Assembly (NCBI GenBank): GCA_019359675.1
Contig: JAHHGX010000091.1
Location: 62,001-126,000 of the forward strand
DNA: 64,000 nucleotides
Direction of reading: 5' to 3'
From: Calothrix sp. FI2-JRJ7
Lineage (GTDB): Bacteria; Cyanobacteriota; Cyanobacteriia; Cyanobacteriales; Nostocaceae
The notes beneath the pieces are model-generated. The model did not search any database, had not been told where the DNA came from, and saw only the letters and a list, made by a program, of their open reading frames with translations. Of the stretch, positions 1-8,424 are shown one piece after another. Position 1 is the first letter of the stretch. The number at the start of each line of letters is the position of its first letter. The position numbers and the translations under genes were made by a program.

Positions 1-61
1 AGTAAGAAAACACCAACAACAAGAACGCCAAATTTCCCATAACATAAACCCTCTTCTCTGT

Positions 62-110
62 CTACAGACGCGATTATTAAGAGCGGGACACTACGTGAAC
101 GCGTCTCTAC
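62..110. repeat. degenerate GTAGAGACGCG palindromic repeat
   Basis: An imperfect inverted repeat with outer arms related to GTAGAGACGCG and CGCGTCTCTAC. Better copies of the same family lie at 23029-23056, 40567-40616 and 61011-61040. All copies are intergenic. Confidence 0.6.
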
Positions 111-190
111 GTGCCTAATAAGGTAAAAATATTTACTATCAAAATTAATGACATGAAGCACAAGTTCATCACCCGCTACCGGCAGATTGT

Positions 191-529
191 TTAACCTAAA
201 ATAGTTTTTAATAAGTTTTGTAAAGCCTGATAGTCAGGTTCTTCAAGCCGCCCTAACTTTTTTATCACAAGTTTTACATCAAGAGTTGTTAGAACTGGTT
301 TGATAATTGAAGGCTTAATTAAACCAGCATATTTCCAATTAGTAATTGTCATTTCTCCAAAAGAACTTACTGGATTTGCTTGACTACTAACACCAATTAG
401 TATCAAATCTAAGCGCTGAAGATGATAATCAGCAGAACTAACAACAATAGCTGGGCGCTTTTTCGTAGTAGTCTGGTCGGTAAAAGGGAAAGGCACTAAA
501 ACAACATCACCAAATTCATAATTTGTCAT
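191..529 (-). CDS. MazF/PemK-like type II toxin
   Basis: Predicted endoribonuclease toxin of the PemK/MazF family. The N-terminus has the typical pattern of a short beta strand, the phrase GDVVLVPFPFTD, and then KKRPAIVVSS about 15 residues later. This is the hallmark of the MazF SH3-like barrel, and the length of about 112 residues fits the family. I prefer the ATG at 529 (protein MTNYEFGD) over the upstream ATG at 541, because it puts the family motif at the usual distance from the start. The gene overlaps the end of the upstream small gene (516-734), the usual arrangement of a translationally coupled toxin and antitoxin. The RNA target cannot be read from sequence. Confidence 0.85.
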   Translation of the reverse strand: MTNYEFGDVVLVPFPFTDQTTTKKRPAIVVSSADYHLQRLDLILIGVSSQANPVSSFGEMTITNWKYAGLIKPSIIKPVLTTLDVKLVIKKLGRLEEPDYQALQNLLKTILG

Positions 530-734
530 ATTCTGCATCATCAGGATTATCCCAGATTTTTTGGAAGGCTGCCTCGGAAAGCTTTGAGAAAGCTTTAGTT
601 ATGTCACGGTCTGCATTTTCTGTATTTTCTATATAAAGAGAGTCAATAAACTCTTCAACCTCCAACATCTGTTCAGGGAACAATCGACGAAGTTTTTCAA
701 TTACTCTTTGTTCAATTGCACTATTAGCTTGCAT
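516..734 (-). CDS. antitoxin partner of the MazF-like toxin
   Basis: A 72-residue acidic, helical protein directly upstream of the MazF-like toxin, with its stop codon inside the toxin start region. The sequence begins MQANSAIEQRVIEKLRRLFPEQ and continues with a VEEFIDSL helix. This resembles the short DUF2281-like antitoxins of cyanobacteria, which often sit before PemK or PIN toxins. The acidic C-terminal half would be the toxin-neutralising part. No DNA-binding motif is obvious, so autorepression is an assumption. The antitoxin role rests mainly on gene order and size. Confidence 0.75.
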   Translation of the reverse strand: MQANSAIEQRVIEKLRRLFPEQMLEVEEFIDSLYIENTENADRDITKAFSKLSEAAFQKIWDNPDDAEYDKL

Positions 735-932
735 TCTTAAAATTCTCCTTTCAAAAACACACTGTCATTGTACTCTCATAAGCGCGCGGATTCAATATTT
801 AAGTAGTTGCATTGATCTGAAAATGGGTATTTTTGTCTTTTTATTAACAAAAACGTTGTTAAGTGTACTGAGATGGCGAATGTTAACTAACGACTTTACG
901 CTAAGATTAAGCAAAGCTGTTACACAAATGCC

Positions 933-1508
933 ATGACTGCCATTACCATCAACTTTAATAATGTAGTCAAGCTTACCGACGACCAATTTTATCAATTGTG
1001 TCAGGATAATCCTGAACTCAAATTTGAACGTAATCAATGGGGACAACTGATAGTAATGCCACCAACAGGAGGAGAAACAGGGAAACGCAATGCCAAACTT
1101 ACCGCGCGGTTTGTACTGTGGAACGAACAAACCGAACTGGGAGAAGTATTTGACTCTTCAACTTGTTTTAAACTACCCAATGGTCCCGACCGTTCCCCCG
1201 ATGTATCATGGATACAAATAGACAGATGGAATGCACTTACATCTAGAGAACGAGAAAAATTTCCCCCTATTGCTCCTGACTTTGTGTTGGAGTTAATGTC
1301 TCCATCTGATAGTTTGAGTGAAACTCAAGCTAAAACGCGCGAATATATGTCAGCAAGAGTTAGATTAAGTTGGTTGATAGATAGAAAAAATCGTCGTGTA
1401 GAAATTTATCGCTTGGGGCAAGATGTAGAAATATTAGATTCTCCTGCAACATTATCAGGAGAAGATGTACTACCTGGTTTTGTTTTAGATATGAGGTTAG
1501 TGTGGTAG
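933..1508 (+). CDS. Uma2 family (DUF820) PD-(D/E)XK nuclease-fold protein
   Basis: A 191-residue Uma2/DUF820 protein, a family greatly expanded in cyanobacteria with a restriction-endonuclease-like fold. Visible landmarks are the N-terminal FYQLCQDNPELKFER region, the conserved MPPTGGETG segment, the RSPDVSWI motif carrying the core Asp, the PDFVLELMSPSD motif carrying the acidic E, and the WLID strand. The usual catalytic geometry therefore looks intact. The biological role of Uma2 proteins is unsettled: nuclease, or domesticated transposon-associated factor. It stands alone here, between a toxin-antitoxin pair and a repeat-filled spacer. Confidence 0.85.
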   Translation: MTAITINFNNVVKLTDDQFYQLCQDNPELKFERNQWGQLIVMPPTGGETGKRNAKLTARFVLWNEQTELGEVFDSSTCFKLPNGPDRSPDVSWIQIDRWNALTSREREKFPPIAPDFVLELMSPSDSLSETQAKTREYMSARVRLSWLIDRKNRRVEIYRLGQDVEILDSPATLSGEDVLPGFVLDMRLVW

Positions 1509-1604
1509 TGGTAGTAGGGTACATTAGAATTTGGCTACAGAGACAACGCACGTGTATTTTGAAAACTAATGTTAGTACTGTTTGTTTAATGAAAACAGCC
1601 CAAT

Positions 1605-1722
1605 TATAATCCCCCCTAACCCCCCTTGATAAGGGGGGAACAAGAGGGGTTCGCGCTCTTTTTTTAAAACACTATAATAAGCCAATTCTTAGCCCCCCCT
1701 TATTAAGGGGGGGTTGGGGGGG
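1605..1722. repeat. C-rich/G-rich inverted repeat cluster
   Basis: Two copies of an inverted element in the spacer. Each pairs a CCCCCCTAACCCCCCTT-type arm with an AAGGGGGG-type arm, at about 1608-1650 and 1693-1722. A related element is translated inside the TPR-CHAT gene at 14637-14730. Strong hairpins here could also end transcription of the convergent flanking genes. Confidence 0.65.
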
Positions 1723-1723
1723 A

Positions 1724-3256
1724 TCAAGAAGCGCGCGTATACCTATGTTTCACACCTACAGGAAAGTATTCGGCATCACCATGTAATTTTAATGTAATTT
1801 GCGGCGCCTGATATTCGGCTGGTACATAGTTTGCAAATTCGCTGTTGAGGCGCCTTAGTTGTGTCAATATAGATGTTGTTATTGCTTGTTTTTTATCAAC
1901 GCTTGCTTCGATATTTGGCGCCAGTTCTACGGTAACTGTTAAATGTCTATTTTTGTCACTATCTTCAATTACTTGTAAAACAAATTTGCCTGTTACCCAT
2001 TCTCTAATTTCTGGTACTTCTAAACCTACTGTGACGTTTTCTGGGTATATGTTGGCGCCGAAGTATGAGACTGTGAAGTTTGAGCGTCCGAATACGTATA
2101 CGAATGGTAGATTTCTGATGCCTCTTTCATTGCTAAGGCTTGATGCCTGTGCTACGTTGAATCCCCATTCAGATAAAAATTCGAGCATGGCATCGTAGGT
2201 AATTATCCCACCATTATCTAAAATATTATACCTAATTAATGGAATGCCGTTGTTGCCAGAGAAAAGTAGGGCGCCGTCTTCTACTTCAAAAAAGCGGCTA
2301 ATTGGGTCATATTGTACAAGTGTGGGTAAACGTGATTCTCCAAATAAAGCGCGTGCTGCTTCAGGTGTTTCTGCTAAAAATCTACGAATACATATAGATA
2401 ATGGTGTTTCGTTGCCTAATATTCCTGCGTCGGCGGTTCCATATAATGATGCAAAATCATAGCAGGGGTTTTGTGAACCTATTCTTTCTGCTACTAAACT
2501 TCGCCATTCTTCGCTGAATACTTCTCCTGCTGTCACTAGTTTAATGTTGTATTGGCGCCACTCAATACCCCGTGCGATTCCTGTATCTATAACGTCTTTG
2601 AGGAATGGTGGATATCCTAATAAAACTACTTGCTCAAAGTTGGCGCCGAGTTCCGAGACAACACGTAATATTTCTTCTTTATTATTACCGGGAGTAATAA
2701 CTGTAATTGGATAGCCTTTTATTGCAAGGTAGCGACAGCAGTTAGCTGTAAACATTCCACCTACCCAAGTACCGAGTGTAAAACAAATAACTGCAAGAGC
2801 GCGACGGGTATCTGCAAAAAAGCTATCGTGAAAGATTTGCTCGAAGCGTGTGGTAATTTCTAATTCGTCTGCAAAAAATCTACACCAATATGTTGGTTTA
2901 CCTGTTGAACCAGATGATGCTGCTATCATATCACTGGTTTCGATTTGTCCATAGCGACACAAGTCAGGTAGAGAATATTTTTGTAGGTAGTTTTGCTTTG
3001 TTAAGGGTGGAAGCGTTTGAAAATCGCTCTCTGTTTGAATGTTGGCAGGATTAATACCGTTTTGTGATAGGAAGGTCTTGTATGCGGGCACAGTTACAGC
3101 GACATTACTAAATAGCTTTAAAGCTGCCTCTGTCGGTTTGATGTCACTATGCTGCTGAAGTCGAGTATCTAAGGGGGTATTTATAAAATCGGAAAATGCC
3201 TGCTGTGCATACTGTTTTTTTTCTTCTGGATTCATCATAGTTGTCAATGTAGTCAT
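1724..3256 (-). CDS. PaaK/CapK-like adenylate-forming enzyme
   Basis: A 510-residue protein of the phenylacetate-CoA ligase (PaaK, COG1541) branch of the ANL superfamily. It carries the P-loop-like AASSGSTGKPT motif near residue 115, a SLYGTADAG segment that aligns with the aromatic/E region of the second core motif, and a C-terminal domain with FGRSNFTVSYFGANIYPENV, where ANL enzymes carry their hinge. Such enzymes activate a carboxylate as an acyl-adenylate and usually pass it to CoA. The substrate is unknown. It stands alone and is transcribed divergently from the Ser/Thr kinase pair 87 bp away. A C-terminal helix ends HRYTRAS with no sign of truncation. Confidence 0.75.
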   Translation of the reverse strand: MTTLTTMMNPEEKKQYAQQAFSDFINTPLDTRLQQHSDIKPTEAALKLFSNVAVTVPAYKTFLSQNGINPANIQTESDFQTLPPLTKQNYLQKYSLPDLCRYGQIETSDMIAASSGSTGKPTYWCRFFADELEITTRFEQIFHDSFFADTRRALAVICFTLGTWVGGMFTANCCRYLAIKGYPITVITPGNNKEEILRVVSELGANFEQVVLLGYPPFLKDVIDTGIARGIEWRQYNIKLVTAGEVFSEEWRSLVAERIGSQNPCYDFASLYGTADAGILGNETPLSICIRRFLAETPEAARALFGESRLPTLVQYDPISRFFEVEDGALLFSGNNGIPLIRYNILDNGGIITYDAMLEFLSEWGFNVAQASSLSNERGIRNLPFVYVFGRSNFTVSYFGANIYPENVTVGLEVPEIREWVTGKFVLQVIEDSDKNRHLTVTVELAPNIEASVDKKQAITTSILTQLRRLNSEFANYVPAEYQAPQITLKLHGDAEYFPVGVKHRYTRAS

Positions 3257-3343
3257 TTGATGTTAAAAAGTGATATTTCCGTAATAGCGACGTTCAACGT
3301 TGTAGCAATTTACTAAAAACCCCCTTAATGTCCTTACTGCGCT

Positions 3344-5053
3344 ATGCACATCTATTGCAGCAAACAACACGCGAACACTAATGGTAATCGTTTTTGTATC
3401 CAATGCGGTGAGTCTTTGCCACTACCGCAAGGGGAGATTATTACTGGTCGCTATAAAATTTTACGTCAGTTAGGGCAAGGTGGGTTTGGACGTACTTATT
3501 TGGCTGAAGATTCTCAGTCAAACCAAATGTGTGTACTCAAAGAGTTTGCACCCCAGGTAGAAAAACCAGAAGACATCCAAAAAGCGAAAGAATTGTTTGA
3601 ACGCGAAGCAAATGTTCTAAAAAAACTGCAACATTCACAGATTCCTAAGTTTCACGCTTCGCTGTCTACGAAGTTTGGACAAAAGGATTTTTTCTTTTTG
3701 GTGCAAGATTATATTGAGGGTGACACTTACTGGAATTTATTAGATAAGCGTCTTTCTTATGGACAAAATGGCTTTAGCGAGGAAGAAATTATTTCTTTAC
3801 TAAAGCAAATGTTACCTGTATTGCACTATATCCATTCAAGAGATGTAATTCACCGTGATATTTCTCCTGATAATATAATTTTACGTTCCTCTGATAATCT
3901 ACCTGTACTAATAGACTTTGGTGGAGTTAAGCAAGTCCCCGCTTCGCAAGGGTTTTGGATGACGCAACTAGGCGCCAACCGGACGTTGTTAGGCAAAAAA
4001 GGTTATGCACCCGAAGAACAATTGCGTCAAGGTAAAGCTTTTCCTTGTAGTGATTTATATTCACTCGTTGTAAGCACTTTAGTGCTTCTCACCGGCAAAG
4101 AACCACAAAACCTCTACGATAGCTACCAAGGAACTTGGCGCTGGGGTACAGATATAAAAGTTAGCCAGGGACTTGAAAAAATATTAAAAAAAACGCTCGC
4201 ATATAAACCAAGCGACCGATATCAAAACGCAGAACAAGTTATAAAAGATTTACAGAAACTCTCACCCGCACACTCACCTGCTGTGAACAAAGCCAATACA
4301 AATATTACAAAAATTAAAACAATGATAGCGGCGCCTGCACGACGGGCGGGTAATTTCCATTCGAGAACACAAATGGCTGTTCATGCGTTGCCGTTACCAG
4401 TGTGGATGCGTCCATTTGCCGTTAGTGCTGTAACTACAACCGCGATAGTTTTAGTTTGTGCTGGAACTTGGGGAGTAGTTAATGCGGTAGTGAAAGGTGT
4501 ATCATCTATATCACTGCCTAGCATTTCTTTACCTAGTTTACCTGGTAGTGGTAATTCAGATTCTTCTTCCGAAACCAGCACAAACACTGGAAGCAATGGC
4601 GCCAGCCGTAATGGTAATATAGCTAATCGCCGCGCATCATTACAAATTCCCGAAGGCTTCTTTACTCAAACGGTTAATTATATTTTTTACTCTAGAAACC
4701 CACAATTACAAGGTCGAAATTTAGGCACTGGCGCCGAAGATGAAGCGTTACGTCAGCAATGGCTAAGTATTGGGCAAGAAGTACTAGATAAATTAGAACA
4801 AGCTAAACTCAGTAGTACTGCACGTCAAAAGCTGGGAAGCTATGGAGGGCAAAATTATCAAGAATGGGAGCAAAGTGCTTCTAATGGTGATTTTGGTAAC
4901 TATACAATTAAACAACTCAACACCGATACCAACCGTAAATTTGATGACTTGTTCCCAGGACAACGACGTGGGAAACTGAACCAACCAACATTTGGTCAAA
5001 TTTGGTATGCAATTGCAGCAGACAAGGTGAGTAAACTGGAATCGAGAAATTAA
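3344..5053 (+). CDS. Ser/Thr protein kinase with zinc ribbon and membrane anchor
   Basis: Hanks-type kinase of 569 residues, first of a tandem pair. It opens with a Cys-rich ribbon (C-x-K-H, then CIQCG, residues 4-22) typical of cyanobacterial kinases. The kinase core follows: GQGGFGRTY glycine loop, VLKEF lysine near residue 66, HRDISPDN catalytic loop near 170, and IDFGGVKQ near 191. HRD and DFG are present, so it should be active. A transmembrane helix lies near residues 360-380, followed by a Ser/Asn-rich linker. The C-terminal domain of about 140 residues (IPEGFFTQTVNYIFYSRNPQLQG) is also present in the next kinase. This domain is presumably exported and may sense a signal. Only 11 bp separate it from the next gene. 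Confidence 0.9.
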   Translation: MHIYCSKQHANTNGNRFCIQCGESLPLPQGEIITGRYKILRQLGQGGFGRTYLAEDSQSNQMCVLKEFAPQVEKPEDIQKAKELFEREANVLKKLQHSQIPKFHASLSTKFGQKDFFFLVQDYIEGDTYWNLLDKRLSYGQNGFSEEEIISLLKQMLPVLHYIHSRDVIHRDISPDNIILRSSDNLPVLIDFGGVKQVPASQGFWMTQLGANRTLLGKKGYAPEEQLRQGKAFPCSDLYSLVVSTLVLLTGKEPQNLYDSYQGTWRWGTDIKVSQGLEKILKKTLAYKPSDRYQNAEQVIKDLQKLSPAHSPAVNKANTNITKIKTMIAAPARRAGNFHSRTQMAVHALPLPVWMRPFAVSAVTTTAIVLVCAGTWGVVNAVVKGVSSISLPSISLPSLPGSGNSDSSSETSTNTGSNGASRNGNIANRRASLQIPEGFFTQTVNYIFYSRNPQLQGRNLGTGAEDEALRQQWLSIGQEVLDKLEQAKLSSTARQKLGSYGGQNYQEWEQSASNGDFGNYTIKQLNTDTNRKFDDLFPGQRRGKLNQPTFGQIWYAIAADKVSKLESRN

Positions 5054-5064
5054 TATAGGGAAGT

Positions 5065-7272
5065 ATGTATTGTTCCAAAGGACACGAAAACCCGGCAGGT
5101 AGCAACTTTTGCTTGCATTGTGGTGAAAAAATGGAAACGGGGGTGCAGCTAAGTATTCAACCGGGGGTTGCTTTGGGAGAACGCTATTTAGTTGTACGAC
5201 AAATTGGTCAAGGAGGGTTTGGAAAAACTTACTTAGCTGAGGATATCAACCGCTTTCGCGAACTTTGCGTTATTAAAGAATTTTCACCGCAAGTTCAAAC
5301 TGCTTACGTTTTACAAAAAGCTGAAGAGTTGTTTCAACGCGAAGCTACGGTTTTATATAAACTCCAACATCCGCAAATTCCACGTTTTCGTGAACTGTTC
5401 CGCAGCAACTTGGGTGGTAAAGAGTATTTATTTATAGTTCAAGATTATGTTGAGGGACAAACTTATCGTTCGTTACTAGACACTCGCTTAATGCAGAGGA
5501 TGCGGTTTAGTGAGGCAGAAGTCAAGGTATTATTGCAGCAAATCTTGCCTGTTTTAGATTATATTCACTCGATGGGTGTAATTCATCGTGATATATCTCC
5601 TGATAATTTAATTCTACGCTCTGTAGACCAATTACCTATACTTATAGATTTTGGTGGTGTTAAACAAGTTGTTGCTGCTGTTGCTTCGCAGTACTATGAA
5701 ACTGGTGGAAACATGCCTTCTTCTCCTGCGACACTGTTAGGTAAAATTGGTTATGCTCCTCCAGAACAAATGCAAACGGGTATTGTTGAACCGCATAGTG
5801 ATCTGTATGCATTCGCAGTGACGCTATTAGTATTGCTCACAGGAAAACAACCACAGGAACTTATTGATAACTACAACTTAACTTGGCAATGGCGCCGGGA
5901 AGTTGATTTAACTCCTAATTTTGGGCAAATGCTTGATAGAATGTTGGCGCCAGTTCCGGGTGAACGGTATCAAAGTGCAAAACAAGTAATGCTAGCACTC
6001 AACTCACCTATTAATTATCCTGCCACGCAATACCCATCTACAGAATTTCCACCAACACAGCTACCACCACAACAAGAGAGTACAAAAGCAACAGTAGCTG
6101 TATCTCCCTCTAATTCCCCAATTTCTCAAGAAACAGCACAAAGAACTGCTAGTAGTCCCCCATCTCCAATTCCTGCTCCTGCACCTTGGTGGACACCTGG
6201 AAAAGTTGCCGTTGCATTAATTGTTACTGCGGGTGTTGTTGGTGCTGGTGTATGGGGTGCGAAAAACTTGATAGGTTCACCCGATATATCTGGTAACGGT
6301 ACAACGCAACCAAGATCAACAGCTAGCCAAACTCCTACTAATAACCAACCTACAGACCCCGAAGCTAACTACTCACCCGAAGAAAGAGCAAGAAAAGAAA
6401 GATTAAAAGCGCGGCGCCAGCAATTAGGTATAGACTTTAATTTCTATGTAAATTTAGTCAATCAAGTTTTTTGGGATAAAAACCCCAGCCAAAAAGGACG
6501 TTCATTGAGTGATGCTCCTTCTGATGCAGCTTTACGAGCTAAATGGGATGAAACAGCAGCAAGCGTTTTAGAAAAGGTTTCTCCATTAAGTACAGACTCA
6601 CGCCAAAAACTTGGTACTTTTACTGCTGCGGAACGTGACCGTTGGAAAATTGAGGTTAATAAGATTAATGTAGGTAGTCGTTCGCTCTACGATTTAGGAG
6701 ACGCTGCATTCTATCGACAATTTCCTGAACAACGCGGTAAAAACTTTATTGACCAACCTATTGGACAAGTTTGGCATGGTTTCGTCAATGATAAACTAAC
6801 TGCCATTGTAGCTGGTAGTGCATTCAGAAAACTTACATTTGCTCCCGGCGCCACAAGTACTTCTTCGGGTGGTACGCTCAAACCAGGTGATGGTAGAGTA
6901 TTTATCGCTAGCCTTGCAAAAGATCAACAGTTAGATTTGAAACTAAATGCTAACAATAAAGTTTTGCTATCAGCATATTCACCAAGCGGTAGTCAAAGAT
7001 TTTTAGAGGACTCAACACAGCGTAGTTTATCATTAACACTACCCGAAGATGGATTTTATGAGTTTGTTGTAGCTTCTTCTGGTTCAAATGAATTAGGTTA
7101 TTCGCTTAATATATCTGCTACTAACCCTGTGGCGCCAACACCAACATCAACACCAACATCAACACCGACACCAACAGTGACTCCAACATTGTCACCATCT
7201 CCAACACCAACACCAACACCAACACCAACAGTGACGGCAACACCGACAGCAACACCAACATCTACGCCTTAA
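5065..7272 (+). CDS. Ser/Thr protein kinase with zinc ribbon, sensor region and PPC-like domain
   Basis: A 735-residue paralogue of the preceding kinase and probably cotranscribed with it. The order is: zinc ribbon (YCSKGHEN then CLHCGEK), kinase core with GQGGFGKTY, VIKEF, HRDISPDN near residue 174 and IDFGGVKQ near 195, a Pro/Ser/Thr-rich linker, and one transmembrane helix (VAVALIVTAGVVGAGVWG). Then come the extracytoplasmic domain shared with the first kinase and a beta-rich segment near residues 610-690 like bacterial pre-peptidase C-terminal (PPC) domains. The last 40 or so residues are a Pro-Thr-Ser repeat, which resembles a wall-spanning or flexible stalk. Two adjacent kinases with a common sensor region could form heterodimers (inference). 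Confidence 0.9.
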   Translation: MYCSKGHENPAGSNFCLHCGEKMETGVQLSIQPGVALGERYLVVRQIGQGGFGKTYLAEDINRFRELCVIKEFSPQVQTAYVLQKAEELFQREATVLYKLQHPQIPRFRELFRSNLGGKEYLFIVQDYVEGQTYRSLLDTRLMQRMRFSEAEVKVLLQQILPVLDYIHSMGVIHRDISPDNLILRSVDQLPILIDFGGVKQVVAAVASQYYETGGNMPSSPATLLGKIGYAPPEQMQTGIVEPHSDLYAFAVTLLVLLTGKQPQELIDNYNLTWQWRREVDLTPNFGQMLDRMLAPVPGERYQSAKQVMLALNSPINYPATQYPSTEFPPTQLPPQQESTKATVAVSPSNSPISQETAQRTASSPPSPIPAPAPWWTPGKVAVALIVTAGVVGAGVWGAKNLIGSPDISGNGTTQPRSTASQTPTNNQPTDPEANYSPEERARKERLKARRQQLGIDFNFYVNLVNQVFWDKNPSQKGRSLSDAPSDAALRAKWDETAASVLEKVSPLSTDSRQKLGTFTAAERDRWKIEVNKINVGSRSLYDLGDAAFYRQFPEQRGKNFIDQPIGQVWHGFVNDKLTAIVAGSAFRKLTFAPGATSTSSGGTLKPGDGRVFIASLAKDQQLDLKLNANNKVLLSAYSPSGSQRFLEDSTQRSLSLTLPEDGFYEFVVASSGSNELGYSLNISATNPVAPTPTSTPTSTPTPTVTPTLSPSPTPTPTPTPTVTATPTATPTSTP
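7140..7268 (+). repeat. ACACCAACA-type low-complexity repeat in kinase tail
   Basis: Tandem short units of ACACCAACA/ACACCGACA encoding Thr-Pro repeats at the C-terminus of the second kinase. Unit number is likely to vary between strains. Confidence 0.8.
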
Positions 7273-7314
7273 TTTTTTATGAATTAATTATAAATTTTGA
7301 TAAGTAAAATAAAT

Positions 7315-7348
7315 AATGTAGAGACCGAATATATTCAGCCTCTACATT
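7315..7348. terminator. hairpin between convergent genes
   Basis: Inverted repeat AATGTAGAG ... CTCTACATT with a 16-base centre, 42 bases after the kinase stop and 26 bases from the stop of the convergent gene. It is placed to end transcription from both sides. No long T tract follows. Confidence 0.45.
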
Positions 7349-7373
7349 AGCGCGAAATTAATAAAATGGAATA

Positions 7374-7820
7374 CTAATTGCTAAAAGCGTCTTTGATGTT
7401 TTCAACAGTACGTTGAACTGCGTTCATATTTTTGTCTATGGTCTTTTCAGTACGAGCTGCGTCTTCTTCTGCTCTTTGCTGAATTGTAGCCGCATCACTC
7501 TTCGCTTTACGCGCAATAGGATTATCGTCATCTGTTGCGTTGTCTACTTTAGAAGCGTTGCTCTTTGCAGCATCCTTGACAAAATCTTTTGTATTTTCAA
7601 CAAAACCTTTAGATTTTCCTTTGGTTTCACTGGCTGCTTCTTGAGCTTGATCAGCTGCGTCTCTTGATGCGATTAAAATTTGATTCTGAGAAGCTAATGC
7701 TGCGGTGTTTGAAAAATAAGCACCCTGCCAAACAAAGGTGAATGCTGATACACAAAATAGAGTTGTAGCTATCCAGCGTCCTATCGTCGAAAGCTGCTTT
7801 GTAAAGTAATTTAGTTTCAT
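7374..7820 (-). CDS. small exported LEA-like/apolipoprotein-like helical protein
   Basis: About 148 residues with an N-terminal signal or anchor segment (IATTLFCVSAFTFVWQGAYF). An Ala/Lys/Asp/Glu-rich amphipathic stretch follows, with repeats of the type KGFVENTKDFVKDAAKSNA. This composition resembles late-embryogenesis-abundant and apolipoprotein-like stress proteins of cyanobacteria, which are natively disordered or helical and linked to desiccation or salt stress. I prefer the second Met (MKLNYF) as start, because it begins with a basic n-region. No catalytic motif is visible. The stress role is inferred from composition only. Confidence 0.6.
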   Translation of the reverse strand: MKLNYFTKQLSTIGRWIATTLFCVSAFTFVWQGAYFSNTAALASQNQILIASRDAADQAQEAASETKGKSKGFVENTKDFVKDAAKSNASKVDNATDDDNPIARKAKSDAATIQQRAEEDAARTEKTIDKNMNAVQRTVENIKDAFSN

Positions 7821-7986
7821 CGGATACAATTATCGTTACATTTGACATTTCATTTTTACTTCATCTGGCTTACTGCATAAATCTTTCTCTGGAAAGAGGT
7901 TGCTTCATCGTAGGTTAATACATGAATTCACTATTTGGATAGATTGTACTCGGCGCCATCTCGGACTTGATATCTAATCAACAAAA

Positions 7987-8328
7987 TCATAATTTTGGTT
8001 CTAGCTTACTCGCTTGCACCATAATAACGGTCATGCCGATATCGCTGCCTTTAGAATGAAGTTCCCCTGGTTCAAAGAAGGCACCTTGACCAGATTTAAG
8101 TTGAATGCGCTCGCCATCGGAACCTGCGGCCCAACCTTCTCCATTCATTACCAGGAAAAGTTGTCCGTATCCTGCCCGATGTGTACCTATATGACTCCCA
8201 GATTCAAAGTAGATGCAGTATACATGTACTTCGCCACTTCCATCTCCTAGATGCACGCTCTTGGCAGATACGCTCTCAAACATCTTGATTGGTTGTGCGA
8301 GGTTGGGTAAAAATTCTATAATTTTCAT
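7987..8328 (-). CDS. single-domain cupin protein
   Basis: A 113-residue cupin. It shows the two cupin motifs: a G-x-H-x-H-like segment (GSHIGTHRAGYGQLFLVMNGEGW), and the second-motif segment GQGAFFEPGELHSKGS with a His in the metal-binding position. Length matches the minimal beta barrel. The ligand and reaction are unknown, and small stand-alone cupins of this kind are often metal-dependent isomerases, sugar- or phenol-binding proteins. It is monocistronic. Confidence 0.7.
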   Translation of the reverse strand: MKIIEFLPNLAQPIKMFESVSAKSVHLGDGSGEVHVYCIYFESGSHIGTHRAGYGQLFLVMNGEGWAAGSDGERIQLKSGQGAFFEPGELHSKGSDIGMTVIMVQASKLEPKL

Positions 8329-8424
8329 GGTAATAATCTCGTAAATTAAAATATTAAAATTTTTAGAGAAAATATTACATAGTAAGTGAGTTAAACTGCG
8401 TGTTGGTAGCGGAGGGAAATAAAT

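Noticed and set aside
792-1130. 112-codon minus-strand ORF overlapping the Uma2 start
   Set aside because: No ribosome site, poor composition, and fully antisense to the better-supported Uma2 gene in its 5' half.
1360-1551. 63-codon minus-strand ORF over the Uma2 gene end
   Set aside because: It is antisense to conserved Uma2 residues and low in complexity.
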